Assembly (NCBI RefSeq): GCF_029953595.1
Contig: NZ_CP124535.1
Span: forward strand, 2,078,001-2,142,000
From: Fuscovulum ytuae
GTDB lineage: Bacteria; Pseudomonadota; Alphaproteobacteria; Rhodobacterales; Rhodobacteraceae
Reading direction: 5' to 3'
DNA: 64,000 nt
Both the position numbers and the translations under genes were made by a program. The notes below the pieces were generated by a model. That model was not told where the DNA came from. It saw only the letters and a list, made by a program, of their open reading frames with translations, and did not search any database. Every line of letters starts with the position of its first letter. The first letter of the stretch is position 1. This document shows, in pieces, positions 26,035-35,849 of this stretch.

Positions 26035-27075
26035 TTATTGCAGCGGGGCCATCACTTCTTCGGCCGCCACGGCCGCCTGCGTCGCCGCAAGCTCCGGGTC
26101 CGACACAAGGCCATAGGCCGCCAGCGGGCCATCCGGGCCAGCCATATCGTCCGACACGAAGAATTCGATGTATTCCTTCAGGCCGGGGATCACGCCGATA
26201 TGCTGCTTCTTCACGTAGAAATACAGCGGACGCGACACCGGATATTCACCCTTGGCGATCGAGTCGACCGTCGGAACCACGCCCGACATCGTCGCCACGC
26301 GCAGCTTGTCGGTGTTGTTCTGATAGAAGCTCAGGCCGAACACGCCCACGGCCATCGGGTTGGCGTCCAGACGGGCCAGCGTTTCGGTATAGTCGCCGTC
26401 GATATCGACCGACACGCCATCCGTGCGCAGCGTCATGCACAGTTCTTCAGCCTTGTCCTCGTCGCCGCCATTGGCAGCCTTGAAGGCCTCAAAGGCGCCG
26501 CTGTCTTCACAGCCCTTCACGATCACCTTGGTGTCGAACACTTCACGCGTGCCGTGCTTGGTGCCGGGGATGAAAGCCAGGATGTCTTGCGCGGGAAGTG
26601 CTGCATCCACTTCGGCCCAGGACTTGTTCGGGTTGTCGACCAGTGCGCCATCCTTCAGAACCTGCGCCGCCAGAGCGTTGTACCAATGCACGGGCGTGAA
26701 GGCGAATTCCGGGCCATCAACCTTGGACGCGAAAACGATCCCGTCATAGCCGATGCGCACTTCCATGATGTCGGTCACGCCATTGGCCATGCACAGTTCG
26801 ATGTCCGACTTGCTGATGCGGCTCGACGAGTTGGCGATGTCGATGGTGTTTTCGCCCACGCCTTCGCACATCTTCTTGCGGCCCGCACCCGAACCGCCGC
26901 CTTCCACGACCGGGGTCGGGAAGTCGAAGTTCTCGCCAAAGGCCTCGGCCACGATGGTGGCATAGGGCAGCACGGTCGACGAACCGGCGATCTGCACATT
27001 GTCGCGCGCCAGCGCCACACCGGTCGTCCCGGCCAGCACGGCAACTGCGGAAAGGGTAAGCTTCAGGGAGGTCAT
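26035..27075 (-). CDS. pstS: Phosphate-binding periplasmic protein PstS
   Basis: PstS captures phosphate in the periplasm for PstCAB. The 346-residue precursor has a signal peptide, MTSLKLTLSAVAVLAGTTGVALA, likely cut after ALA (residue 23). The mature part begins with IAGSSTVLPYA, the phosphate-binding TSxTxxP-like loop, and has GGGSGAGRK. ATG at 27075 is chosen because GGAGAGAG precedes it. It is the first gene of the pst operon, with a Pho box about 90 bases upstream. Confidence 0.95.
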   Translation of the reverse strand: MTSLKLTLSAVAVLAGTTGVALARDNVQIAGSSTVLPYATIVAEAFGENFDFPTPVVEGGGSGAGRKKMCEGVGENTIDIANSSSRISKSDIELCMANGVTDIMEVRIGYDGIVFASKVDGPEFAFTPVHWYNALAAQVLKDGALVDNPNKSWAEVDAALPAQDILAFIPGTKHGTREVFDTKVIVKGCEDSGAFEAFKAANGGDEDKAEELCMTLRTDGVSVDIDGDYTETLARLDANPMAVGVFGLSFYQNNTDKLRVATMSGVVPTVDSIAKGEYPVSRPLYFYVKKQHIGVIPGLKEYIEFFVSDDMAGPDGPLAAYGLVSDPELAATQAAVAAEEVMAPLQ

Positions 27076-27165
27076 GTCTCTCTCCATCTGGTGATCCGCG
27101 ACCCCCCGCACGGGCGCCGCTTCCCCGCCCTGCTACCGCTGCTGCGTGACGGCTCTGCAAAGATC

Positions 27166-27183
27166 ATGTGACAGTTCTGTAAC
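27166..27183 (-). promoter_or_regulatory. Pho box upstream of pstS
   Basis: On the minus strand GTTACAGAACTGTCACAT consists of two heptamers, GTTACAG and GTCACAT, exactly 11 bases apart, matching the direct-repeat PhoB site (CTGTCAT-like units in an 11-base register). It implies phosphate-starvation activation of pstSCAB-phoU-phoB. Confidence 0.75.
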
Positions 27184-27271
27184 GAACCCGTTCCAGAGAC
27201 GGGTTAACCAATCCTGACCCCGGCGTGCGTGGCCACAGTTTGCTGCACAAAACCCGGCACAAAACAGGGCA

Positions 27272-27308
27272 CAACCGTTTCGTCCCCCCTGCGGGGGGTA
27301 AACGGTTG
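27272..27308. terminator. Long hairpin between dnaE and pstS, probable transcription barrier
   Basis: CAACCGTTT (27272-27280) pairs with AAACGGTTG (27300-27308), and inside it six C pair with six G (27284-27289, 27293-27298). It is enclosed by an outer 11-base inverted repeat, CTGACCCCGGC (27214-27224) and GCCGGGGTCAG (27344-27354), the latter including the dnaE stop codon. No clear T-run follows on either strand. A separate AACCCGT/ACGGGTT repeat lies at 27185-27205. Confidence 0.5.
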
Positions 27309-27350
27309 ACCGAATTGGGAAATCACCTTGCGTTAAGGGGCCTGCCGGGG

Positions 27351-30300
27351 TCAGATATCCTCGACCAGCACCACCCCCTGCATCGCCTTGATCGCGCCCT
27401 TGATCTGCGGTGTCACCGGATAGGGCTGCGGCAATGTCACATCAATCTCGCGCCCCGTGTCATCGGGCACGCAGATGGTGACCTGCGCTTTCGACCGCCC
27501 CTCCACCCGCGCCAGCAAGGCCGCCACCGACGCCGCCGCCTCCGCGCGGTTCAAATGGATGCGCAGCGCCGTCGCCCCCGCCTCTGAGGCAACAGAATCA
27601 ATCGGTTGCACCCCATTGGCCAGCAGTTTGACCGAATCGCCATCCGGGTCGGCGCGCACCGTCAGCACCACATTCCGCCCCGGTTCCAGATGATCCCTCG
27701 CCGCTTCCAGCACGTCGGAAAACACCGTCACCTCATAAAGCCCGGTCGGATCAGACAGCGACACAAAGGCAAAGCGGTTCCCCTTGGCCGACTTCCGCTC
27801 CTGCCGCGCCGACACCGACCCCGCCATCTTCACAACGCAGGTGCCCCGCTCCGCGAGCTTCGTCACCTCGGCCAAAGTCTTGATTTCCTTGCGTTTCAGC
27901 GCCGCTATATAGTCATCCAGCGGATGGCCCGACAGGTAAAACCCAATCGCCATATGCTCTTGCGCCAGCCGCTCCACGGGCAACCAATCATCCCGATTGG
28001 CAATCCGCGGTTCGGGGATATCTGCCCCCGCCTCGCCAAACAGCGACACCTGCGAAGACACCTTCGCCTCATGCACCGCCGCCGAATAGGCGACCAGCGA
28101 ATCAAGCGCCTCAAACACCCGCGCCCGATTCGCATCCAGAATGTCAAAGGCCCCCGCCCGCGCCAACATCTCCAAGGGCCGCTTTCCAACCCGTTTCAGA
28201 TCGACACGCCGCGCAAAATCAAAAAGGGAAACAAAGGCTTGGCCACCCCGCGCCTCAACGATGGTGCGCATCGCATCGACGCCCACATTCTTCAACGCGC
28301 CAAGGCCATAGACGACCTGCCCCTCCACCACGGTAAAGGTCGCCAGCGACCGGTTCACGCAAGGCGGCACCGTCGTGATGCCCAGTTTGTCCACCTCGCG
28401 CTTATAGACGGCCAGCTTATCGGTCAGGTGGATATCGCAATTCATGACCGCCGCCATGAATTCCACCGGGTAATTCGCCTTCAGGTAAGCCGTCTGATAG
28501 CTCACCACAGCATAGGCGGCGGCGTGCGATTTGTTGAACCCGTAATTGGCGAATTTCTCCAACAGGTCAAAGACTTCACCCGCCTTCTTGGCGTCGATAT
28601 TATGGGTAGCCTTTGCCCCTTCGATGAATTTGGGCCGTTCCTTTGCCATCTCTTCGGCGATCTTCTTACCCATCGCGCGGCGCAGCAAATCCGCGCCCCC
28701 AAGGGAATAGCCCGCCATGACCTGCGCGATCTGCATCACCTGTTCCTGATAGACGATGATGCCCTGCGTTTCCTTCAGGATATGGTCGATGGTCGGGTGG
28801 ATCGACTCCAACTCCCGCTGCCCGTTCTTCACCTCGCAATAGACGGGAATGTTCTCCATCGGGCCGGGGCGATACAGCGCCACCAGCGCCACGATATCCT
28901 CGATACAGGTGGGCTTCATGCGCCGCAGCGCATCCATCATGCCGCTCGATTCCACCTGGAACACCGCCACCGTCTTGGCCGCAGCATAAAGCTCGTAAGT
29001 CGGTTGATCATCCAATGGAATCAAGCTGATATCCAGCGTGACACCCCGCAGCTTCAACAGGTCCAGCGCGTTCTGGATCACCGTCAGCGTCTTCAGACCA
29101 AGGAAGTCGAACTTCACCAGACCCGCCGCCTCGACCCATTTCATGTTGAACTGCGTGGCCGGCATATCCGACCGCGGGTCCTGATACAGCGGCACCAGCT
29201 CATCCAGCGGACGGTCCCCGATCACCACCCCCGCGGCATGGGTCGACGCGTTGCGATACAGCCCCTCGATCTGTTCCGCATAGGTCAGAAGGCGCCCCAC
29301 CACCTCTTCCTTCGCCGCCTCCCGCAGCCGCGGCTCGTCCGCCAAGGCCTTGGTGATGGAAACCGGCTTTACCCCCTCGAGCGGGATCATCTTCGACAGC
29401 CGGTCCACCTGCCCATAAGGCATCTGCAAAACCCGCCCCACATCCCGCACCGCCGCCTTCGACAGCAGCGCCCCGAAGGTGATGATCTGCCCCACCTTCT
29501 CGCGGCCATAGCGTTCCTGCACATAGCGGATCACCTCTTCCCGGCGATCCATGCAGAAGTCGATGTCGAAGTCCGGCATCGACACCCGTTCTGGGTTCAA
29601 AAACCGTTCAAAAAGAAGGGCATAGCGTAGCGGGTCAAGGTCCGTGATGGTCAAAGCATAGGCCACCAACGACCCCGCCCCCGATCCCCGCCCCGGCCCC
29701 ACCGGGATGTCATGCGCCTTGGCCCATTTGATGAAATCAGACACGATCAGAAAGTAACCGGGGAACCCCATCTTCTCGATGATGTCCAACTCGAAATCCA
29801 GCCGGGCCTGATACTCTTCCACCGTCGTAGCATGAGGGATCACGGCCAGCCGGTTCTTTAGCCCCTCATTGGCCTGACGGCGCAATTCCTGCACCTCGTC
29901 ATCGGCAAAGCGCGGCAAGATCGGCTTGCGCTTGGCCGCCATAAAGGCACAGCGCCGCGCAATCTCTACAGTGTTTTCAAGGGCTTCAGGCAGATCGGCG
30001 AACAACGCACACATCTCTGCCTCGGACTTCAGATAATGCTGCGGCGTCAGGCGGCGGCGCGGCTGGCTCTGGTCCACATAGGCCCCCTCCGCGATGCAGA
30101 TCAGCGCATCATGCGCCTCATACATCTCGGATTTCGGGAAATAGACGTCATTCGTGGCCACCAGCGGCAGGCCCATGTCATAGGCCATCTCGACGAAACC
30201 CCGCTCTGTCGCGGTCTCGGCCTCCGTCAGGCGCCCACCCTCACCCGGATGGCGCTGCAATTCTACATAAAGCCGGTCACCAAAGGCCGCCGCCAACCGC

Positions 30301-30782
30301 TCCATCAGTGCACGCGCCTTGGCCCCCTGCCCCAGCTGCAAAAACCGCCCCACCGGCCCCTCGGCCCCGCCCGTCAGGCAAATCAGGCCCGCCGAGTACC
30401 GCTCCAACTCCTCCAGCGTGACCTGATTAAGCTGGCCTGCCTTATCCAGATAGAGACAGGAATTCAGCTTCATCAGGTTCATGTAACCCGCCTCGGACTG
30501 TGCCAGCAGAACCACCGGCGCGGGCATCCGTAGCTTTTCCCCCGCTTGCGCCGGATCATGCGCCACAGCGACTTGGCACCCCACGATGGGCTGCAGCCCC
30601 GCATCCTTGGCCAGAACCGAAAACTCCAACGCGCAGAACATGTTATTGGTATCGGTCACCGCCACGGCAGGCATCTCTGCCGCCGCAACCAGCTTGACCA
30701 GCTTCTTCACGGGGATCGCGCCTTCCAGCAGCGAATGTTCGGTATGGACACGCAGATGGATGAATCGGGGGGCATTTGTCAT
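27351..30782 (-). CDS. dnaE: DNA polymerase III subunit alpha DnaE
   Basis: This is the replicative polymerase catalytic subunit, 1143 residues, normal for DnaE1. The PHP domain is at the N terminus (HLRVHTEHSLLEGA), the family C polymerase core carries GPGRGSGAGSLVAYAL and the catalytic aspartates of MPDFDIDF (about residues 400-407), then helix-hairpin-helix motifs and a C-terminal OB-fold (VKMAGSVSARQE). The PHP metal-binding pattern is only partly canonical. It is monocistronic, with a 275-base gap to pstS downstream and 263 bases upstream that hold no gene. Confidence 0.97.
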   Translation of the reverse strand: MTNAPRFIHLRVHTEHSLLEGAIPVKKLVKLVAAAEMPAVAVTDTNNMFCALEFSVLAKDAGLQPIVGCQVAVAHDPAQAGEKLRMPAPVVLLAQSEAGYMNLMKLNSCLYLDKAGQLNQVTLEELERYSAGLICLTGGAEGPVGRFLQLGQGAKARALMERLAAAFGDRLYVELQRHPGEGGRLTEAETATERGFVEMAYDMGLPLVATNDVYFPKSEMYEAHDALICIAEGAYVDQSQPRRRLTPQHYLKSEAEMCALFADLPEALENTVEIARRCAFMAAKRKPILPRFADDEVQELRRQANEGLKNRLAVIPHATTVEEYQARLDFELDIIEKMGFPGYFLIVSDFIKWAKAHDIPVGPGRGSGAGSLVAYALTITDLDPLRYALLFERFLNPERVSMPDFDIDFCMDRREEVIRYVQERYGREKVGQIITFGALLSKAAVRDVGRVLQMPYGQVDRLSKMIPLEGVKPVSITKALADEPRLREAAKEEVVGRLLTYAEQIEGLYRNASTHAAGVVIGDRPLDELVPLYQDPRSDMPATQFNMKWVEAAGLVKFDFLGLKTLTVIQNALDLLKLRGVTLDISLIPLDDQPTYELYAAAKTVAVFQVESSGMMDALRRMKPTCIEDIVALVALYRPGPMENIPVYCEVKNGQRELESIHPTIDHILKETQGIIVYQEQVMQIAQVMAGYSLGGADLLRRAMGKKIAEEMAKERPKFIEGAKATHNIDAKKAGEVFDLLEKFANYGFNKSHAAAYAVVSYQTAYLKANYPVEFMAAVMNCDIHLTDKLAVYKREVDKLGITTVPPCVNRSLATFTVVEGQVVYGLGALKNVGVDAMRTIVEARGGQAFVSLFDFARRVDLKRVGKRPLEMLARAGAFDILDANRARVFEALDSLVAYSAAVHEAKVSSQVSLFGEAGADIPEPRIANRDDWLPVERLAQEHMAIGFYLSGHPLDDYIAALKRKEIKTLAEVTKLAERGTCVVKMAGSVSARQERKSAKGNRFAFVSLSDPTGLYEVTVFSDVLEAARDHLEPGRNVVLTVRADPDGDSVKLLANGVQPIDSVASEAGATALRIHLNRAEAAASVAALLARVEGRSKAQVTICVPDDTGREIDVTLPQPYPVTPQIKGAIKAMQGVVLVEDI

Positions 30783-30971
30783 ACCCCCAGCCTAGCGAAG
30801 CACCAGCGCCACGGAAAGGTCAGCCAAACTGCATCCACGCACAGTCTTTCGGCAAAACCGGAAACTGCTTCGCCGGATTTCAGAAAGGTTCCGCTTGCCA
30901 TGTGGCGAAGCGGCGCGCTTCACTGTTAGAAAGAGAAGAAGGCCCGAACCGACAAACGGGGGGCATGGGGC

Positions 30972-31007
30972 GCGTGGCCCGCTTTACGCCGCATCGGGCG
31001 GCCACGC
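30972..31007. other. Inverted repeat in the xdhA leader
   Basis: GCGTGGCC (30972-30979) and GGCCACGC (31000-31007) are perfect inverted copies 39 bases before xdhA. They could form a leader hairpin or an operator for xdh control. Nothing else recognisable is seen in 30783-31045. Confidence 0.3.
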
Positions 31008-31045
31008 AAAACGCCTCGAACGGGGAGAAGGCGGCGGGTTGAACG

Positions 31046-32503
31046 ATGGCAGGGATCGCGTTTCTCCTGAATGGAACGCCTGTCCGGGTGGCGGATATGC
31101 CCCCCACACGCACGCTTCTGGATTTCCTGCGCGAAACGCGTGGGCTCTCTGGCACAAAAGAAGGCTGCAACGAAGGCGACTGCGGCGCCTGCACCGTGAT
31201 GGTGACGGACGAAGGCGGCAGCCGCGCGCTGAATGCCTGCATCCTCTTCCTGCCCCAGCTGCACGGCAAAGCCGTCCGCACCGTCGAAGGCCTTTCCGGC
31301 CCGACGGGCGAAATGCACCCCGTGCAAGAGGCGATGGTCACCCATCACGGCTCACAATGTGGCTTCTGCACCCCCGGTTTCGTTGTTTCCATGGCGGTGG
31401 CGCATCTCAACGGGCGGCGTGACCATGACGATGTGCTGGCGGGCAACCTCTGCCGTTGCACGGGCTATGCGCCCATCATCCGCGCCGCCGAAGCCGTGGT
31501 CGATGCCCCGGTCCCCGACTGGATGAAAACCGACCGCAGCTTCATCTTGGCCCAAATACTCAAATCCGACGGGTCCATGGGAACCGAGGTGTCCAAAAAA
31601 GGTGCCGGGGGGTCTGGGGGGACGACTGTCCCCCCAGCCGTGCCCAGCGAAGCCTTTCGCCCCAGCAATTCGGACGACCTCGCCGACTGGTATCTTGCCC
31701 ATCCCGATGCCACCCTCATCGCGGGCGCTACCGATGTCGGCCTCTGGGTTACAAAGCACCTCCGCGATCTTGCCCCCGTCGCCTTCCTCAATGGCGTCAG
31801 CGACCTGCAACAGATCGAACGGCAGGGTGGCATGCTCCATGTCGGCGCCGCCGTCACCATCGCCGCCCTGCGCGAGGCTGTGCAGGACCGTCTGCCCTCC
31901 TTGGCCGAACTCTTCCGCCGCTACGCAAGCGAACAGGTCCGCAATGCCGCCACCATTGGCGGCAATATCGCCAATGGCTCTCCCATCGGCGACGGCCCAC
32001 CCGCGCTGATCGCGCTCGGCGCGACGCTGCACCTGCGCCGCGGGGATGACCTCCGCTCCATCCCGCTTGAGGATTTCTTCCTCGACTACCGCAAGCAAGA
32101 CCGTCGCCCCGGCGAATTCGTGGCGGGCATCAGCTTTGCAGAACAGGCCCCCGCCCTGCGCTGCTACAAGATTTCCAAGCGCTTCGATCAGGACATCTCG
32201 GCCGTCTGCGGCTGCTTCAACCTGACCATCGAAGATGGCCGCATCATCGCCGCCCGCATCGCCTTTGGGGGAATGGCAGGCATTCCCAAACGCGCCACCC
32301 ATGTCGAACAGGCCCTTACAGGCCAGCCATGGACCGCCGCGACCATATCCGCAGCCCTTCCCGCTTTCGCGCAGGATTTCACGCCCCTCTCCGACATGCG
32401 CGCCAGCGCCGCCTATCGGCTTGAGGCCGCCGCCAACCTGTTGACCCGCTATTTCCACGATCTGAACGGCAGCCCCGTCTCGGTGCTGGAGGTCACGCCA
32501 TGA
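31046..32503 (+). CDS. xdhA: Xanthine dehydrogenase small subunit XdhA (2Fe-2S/FAD)
   Basis: XdhA carries the electron-transfer cofactors of xanthine dehydrogenase, passing electrons from molybdenum via two 2Fe-2S clusters and FAD to NAD. The 485-residue protein has plant-type cluster cysteines C41, C46, C49 and C64, the second cluster C105, C108, C136 and C138, and an FAD domain ([32 protein letters not shown]) from about 205. Residues 171-203 form a Gly/Ser/Pro/Thr-rich linker that looks about 20 residues longer than in the Rhodobacter capsulatus protein as I recall it; the linker DNA holds a perfect G-tract hairpin. Its stop overlaps xdhB by ATGA. Confidence 0.95.
   Translation: MAGIAFLLNGTPVRVADMPPTRTLLDFLRETRGLSGTKEGCNEGDCGACTVMVTDEGGSRALNACILFLPQLHGKAVRTVEGLSGPTGEMHPVQEAMVTHHGSQCGFCTPGFVVSMAVAHLNGRRDHDDVLAGNLCRCTGYAPIIRAAEAVVDAPVPDWMKTDRSFILAQILKSDGSMGTEVSKKGAGGSGGTTVPPAVPSEAFRPSNSDDLADWYLAHPDATLIAGATDVGLWVTKHLRDLAPVAFLNGVSDLQQIERQGGMLHVGAAVTIAALREAVQDRLPSLAELFRRYASEQVRNAATIGGNIANGSPIGDGPPALIALGATLHLRRGDDLRSIPLEDFFLDYRKQDRRPGEFVAGISFAEQAPALRCYKISKRFDQDISAVCGCFNLTIEDGRIIAARIAFGGMAGIPKRATHVEQALTGQPWTAATISAALPAFAQDFTPLSDMRASAAYRLEAAANLLTRYFHDLNGSPVSVLEVTP
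31614..31637. repeat. G-tract hairpin inside the xdhA linker
   Basis: CTGGGGGGAC and GTCCCCCCAG are perfect 10-base arms around GACT, encoding part of the linker near residues 190-198. Upstream CCAAATACTC and GGTGCCGGGGGG complete a pattern resembling intergenic G-tract repeats I associate from memory with Rhodobacteraceae. It may be a palindromic element that inserted in frame. Confidence 0.5.
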
Positions 32504-34800
32504 CGATCGGCAAACCCCTTCCCCATGATGCGGCCCCGCTCCATGTAACGGGTCAGGCGCGCTATATCGACGACATCCCGCTGCCCGCCGATGCGCTTCA
32601 CCTCGCCTTCGGCCTCTCCACCATCGCGCATGGTGAAATTGAAGGGATGGACCTCTCTGCCGTCCGCACCGCCCCCGGAGTGGTGGCGGTCCTGTCTGCC
32701 AAAGACTTCGCCGAGATGCCGGATTGCAGCCCTTCGGTGCATGATGAACCGCTCCTGTCCACCGGGATGGTTCATTACCTCGGCCAACCCCTTTTCCTCG
32801 TCGCCGCCGACAGCCACCTTGCCGCACGCCGCGCCGCCCATCTGGCCAAGGTCAGCTACAGGGAACTGCCCGCGATCCTGACGGTGGATGACGCGCTTGC
32901 CGCCAACAGCCGCTTCGAACAAGGCCCGGTGATCTGGACGAAAGGTGACCCCGCCGCCGCCATCGCCAAGGCCCCCCGTACCGTGGAGGGCTCGTTCGAG
33001 GTCGGCGGGCAGGAACATTTCTACCTCGAAGGCCAAGTCGCCGCTTGCTTGCCGCAGGAAGGGGGCGATGTGACCATCCTCTCCTCCACCCAGCATCCGA
33101 CCGAGATCCAACACAAGGTCGCCCACGCCCTCCATCTCCCCATGAGCAGCGTGAGGGTCGAGGTGCGCCGCATGGGCGGTGGCTTCGGCGGCAAAGAAAG
33201 CCAGGGCAACGCGCTCGCCATCGCCTGTGCTGTGATGGCCACCCGCACGGGGCGTCCCTGCAAGATGCACTATGACCGCGACGATGACATGATGATCACG
33301 GGCAAGCGGCATGATCTGCGCATCCTTTACCGCGCAGGCTTTGATGATCAGGGAAAGGTGACGGGGCTGGAATTCACCCATCTTTTCCGCTGCGGATGGG
33401 CGCAGGACCTGTCCTTGCCCGTGGCCGACCGGGCGATGCTGCATGCCGACAACTGCTATCACCTGCCCGACATCCGCATCGAAAGCCACCGCCTGAAAAC
33501 CCATACGCAAAGCGCCACAGCCTTCCGAGGCTTTGGCGGGCCGCAGGGGATGGTGGGGATGGAACGGGTGATGGACCACATCGCCCATGCCTTGGGGCAA
33601 GACCCGCTTCAGGTGCGCCGTGCCAATTTCTACCGCGCGGCGGCGGAACCGGGGCCGGTGCAGACCACGCCCTACCACATGGCGGTTGAGGATTTCATCG
33701 GCCAAGACCTCGTCGCCGAACTGGAACGGACGAGTGATTATCACAAACGCCGGGCCGAGATCGCGGCATGGAACGCAGCCTCCCCTATCCTGAAACGTGG
33801 GATTGCCCTGACGCCCGTGAAATTCGGCATCTCCTTCACGCTGACCCACCTCAATCAGGCAGGCGCCTTGGTCCATGTCTACCAGGACGGCTCCATCCAG
33901 TTGAACCATGGCGGGACGGAAATGGGGCAGGGCCTGTTCCAGAAGGTTGCACAGGTCGTGGCGGGGGTCTTTGGCGTCGATGCCGGGATGGTGAAGATCA
34001 CCGCAACGGATACTGGTAAGGTTCCAAACACCTCAGCCACCGCGGCCTCATCGGGGTCAGACCTCAATGGGATGGCGGCAAAGGCGGCGGCCGAAACCAT
34101 CCGCGCCCGCCTTGCTGCCTTCCTGGCCGAAAAGCACCAGACAACGCCCGCCAAGGTGCGTTTCGCCGATGGTGTCGTCCATGTCGCTGGCGAGGCTTAC
34201 GATTTCGCCCGCGTGGCCAACTGGGCCTATCAGGCGCGCGTCTCCCTTTCGGCCACAGGCTTTTATGCGACGCCCAAGATCGTCTGGGATCGCATCCGTG
34301 GCACAGGTCGACCCTTCTTCTACTTCGCCTATGGCGCGGCGGTGACCGAGGTGGTGATAGACACACTCACGGGCGAAAACCGCATCCTGCGGGCTGACCT
34401 TCTGCATGACACTGGCACCAGTCTGAACCCAGCGCTGGATATCGGGCAGGTCGAAGGGGCCTATGTGCAGGGCGCAGGCTGGCTTACGACCGAGGAATTG
34501 GTCTGGAACGCCAAGGGGCGGCTGACCACCCATGCGCCCAGCACCTACAAAATCCCCGCCTGTTCCGATCGCCCACGCATATTCAACGTCGCCCTCTGGG
34601 GCCGCGCCAACCGCGAAGAAACGGTGGGGAAATCGAAGGCCGTGGGGGAGCCACCCTTCATGCTGGGCATATCGGCGCTGATGGCGCTGTCGGATGCGGT
34701 GGCCGCCTGCGGGGACGGAAGCGTCTATCCGGCCCTCGACGCCCCTGCCACCGCAGAGCGAGTGTTGGCGGCAGTCAAGCGGGTGCGTGCCAATGCGTGA
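32500..34800 (+). CDS. xdhB: Xanthine dehydrogenase molybdopterin-binding subunit XdhB
   Basis: XdhB holds the molybdenum cofactor and oxidises hypoxanthine and xanthine to urate. The 766-residue protein shows GGGFGGKES for cofactor binding, [12 protein letters not shown] with the substrate Arg, and VGEPPFMLG near the C terminus with the catalytic Glu at about residue 717. It pairs with XdhA as an alpha2beta2 cytoplasmic enzyme. Three tandem hairpins follow the stop directly, before xdhC. Confidence 0.96.
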   Translation: MTIGKPLPHDAAPLHVTGQARYIDDIPLPADALHLAFGLSTIAHGEIEGMDLSAVRTAPGVVAVLSAKDFAEMPDCSPSVHDEPLLSTGMVHYLGQPLFLVAADSHLAARRAAHLAKVSYRELPAILTVDDALAANSRFEQGPVIWTKGDPAAAIAKAPRTVEGSFEVGGQEHFYLEGQVAACLPQEGGDVTILSSTQHPTEIQHKVAHALHLPMSSVRVEVRRMGGGFGGKESQGNALAIACAVMATRTGRPCKMHYDRDDDMMITGKRHDLRILYRAGFDDQGKVTGLEFTHLFRCGWAQDLSLPVADRAMLHADNCYHLPDIRIESHRLKTHTQSATAFRGFGGPQGMVGMERVMDHIAHALGQDPLQVRRANFYRAAAEPGPVQTTPYHMAVEDFIGQDLVAELERTSDYHKRRAEIAAWNAASPILKRGIALTPVKFGISFTLTHLNQAGALVHVYQDGSIQLNHGGTEMGQGLFQKVAQVVAGVFGVDAGMVKITATDTGKVPNTSATAASSGSDLNGMAAKAAAETIRARLAAFLAEKHQTTPAKVRFADGVVHVAGEAYDFARVANWAYQARVSLSATGFYATPKIVWDRIRGTGRPFFYFAYGAAVTEVVIDTLTGENRILRADLLHDTGTSLNPALDIGQVEGAYVQGAGWLTTEELVWNAKGRLTTHAPSTYKIPACSDRPRIFNVALWGRANREETVGKSKAVGEPPFMLGISALMALSDAVAACGDGSVYPALDAPATAERVLAAVKRVRANA

Positions 34801-34818
34801 CATACGTTTCATTGCGAA

Positions 34819-34891
34819 GCGGAATTTGACGCAAATTCCGCACCGAAATCTGCGCGCAGATTTCACCGCGATTTCTGCGTGCAGAAATCGC
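34819..34891 (+). repeat. Tandem palindromic module after xdhB
   Basis: Three hairpins lie in a row just after the xdhB stop: GCGGAATTT/AAATTCCGC (34819-34841), a perfect 20-base palindrome GAAATCTGCGCGCAGATTTC (34845-34864), and GCGATTTCTGC-GT-GCAGAAATCGC (34868-34891). The core of the last is identical over 22 bases to 62394-62415, where a similar two-hairpin module follows another stop codon. Confidence 0.8.
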
Positions 34892-34910
34892 TTTCCACGA
34901 GGTGGCTCAG

Positions 34911-35849
34911 ATGTTTGACCTAACCTCCCTCCGCGCCACAATCGCCGCCCACGGCCCCACCGCTCGCGTCGTTATAGCCGCGCATGACGGCTCCAGCCCG
35001 CGCGAGGTGGGGGCCTCCATGCTCGTCTGGGCCACCGGCCAATCCGGCACCATTGGCGGCGGCGCTCTAGAGCATGAGGCCACCATCCGCGCCCGTGCCC
35101 ATCTGGCGGCAACCCGCCCCATGCTGACGCGCGAAGCCTTGGGTCCCAAACTGGGCCAATGCTGTGGCGGAGCGGTTACCCTGCTGACCGAGGTCTTTAC
35201 CGAAACCACGCTCCCTGAAACCGAGGCTGGGGTCTTTGTCCGCCCCATCGATGGGCGCCCGATGCCCCTTTCGGTAAAGCGCCTTCTTGCAAAGGCGCGT
35301 GGCGAAGGCCTGCTGCCGCGCCCCGTGCTTCTACAAGGCTGGATGGTGGAACCCGTCTCTCGCCCGGACCGCCATCTGTGGATCTGGGGCGCGGGCCATG
35401 TAGGCCGCGCGCTGGTGGACGTGATGGCCCCACTTCCCGGGGTGGCGATCACATGGGTCGATACCGCCCCAGACCGCTTTCCCGAAGCCATCCCCGACAG
35501 CGTTATAGTAAGGGTCGACCACGATCCCGCGCAGGCGGTCACCTTGGCCCCAAAGGATGCCGAACATCTGATCGTCACTTTTTCACACGCGCTCGACCTC
35601 GATCTGTGCCACCGCCTATTGACCCATGGCTTCGCCCAATGCGGCCTGATCGGATCGGCCACAAAATGGGCGCGCTTCAGGTCGCGCCTTTCTGCATTGG
35701 GCCACAGCCCGGCTGCCATCGCCTGCATCGACTGCCCCATCGGCGACCCCGCCCTTGGCAAGCATCCGCAGGCCATAGCCGTTGGCGTCGCCACGGCCTT
35801 CCTGCGCCAGAGAACCGAACGCGCGTCACGACAGGAGAACGCGGGATGA
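34911..35849 (+). CDS. xdhC: Xanthine dehydrogenase accessory protein XdhC
   Basis: XdhC binds the molybdenum cofactor, promotes its sulfuration and inserts it into XdhB. The 312-residue protein has the XdhC/CoxI N-terminal domain (REVGASMLVWATGQSGTIGGG, LGQCCGGAV with the paired Cys) and the C-terminal Rossmann domain (LWIWGAGHVGRALVDV). ATG at 34911 follows GAGGTGG; a GTG at 34902 is less likely. Its stop overlaps the next gene by ATGA, tying the importer genes to the xdh operon. Confidence 0.93.
   Translation: MFDLTSLRATIAAHGPTARVVIAAHDGSSPREVGASMLVWATGQSGTIGGGALEHEATIRARAHLAATRPMLTREALGPKLGQCCGGAVTLLTEVFTETTLPETEAGVFVRPIDGRPMPLSVKRLLAKARGEGLLPRPVLLQGWMVEPVSRPDRHLWIWGAGHVGRALVDVMAPLPGVAITWVDTAPDRFPEAIPDSVIVRVDHDPAQAVTLAPKDAEHLIVTFSHALDLDLCHRLLTHGFAQCGLIGSATKWARFRSRLSALGHSPAAIACIDCPIGDPALGKHPQAIAVGVATAFLRQRTERASRQENAG

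Noticed and set aside
27606-29630. A 674-codon plus-strand open frame opposite dnaE
   Set aside because: Arg/His-rich shadow of dnaE; no start signal and no family features.
34801-34910. Possible CRISPR-like or attachment site from the repeated palindromes
   Set aside because: The units differ from each other, have no regular spacers, and neither cas nor integrase genes are present.
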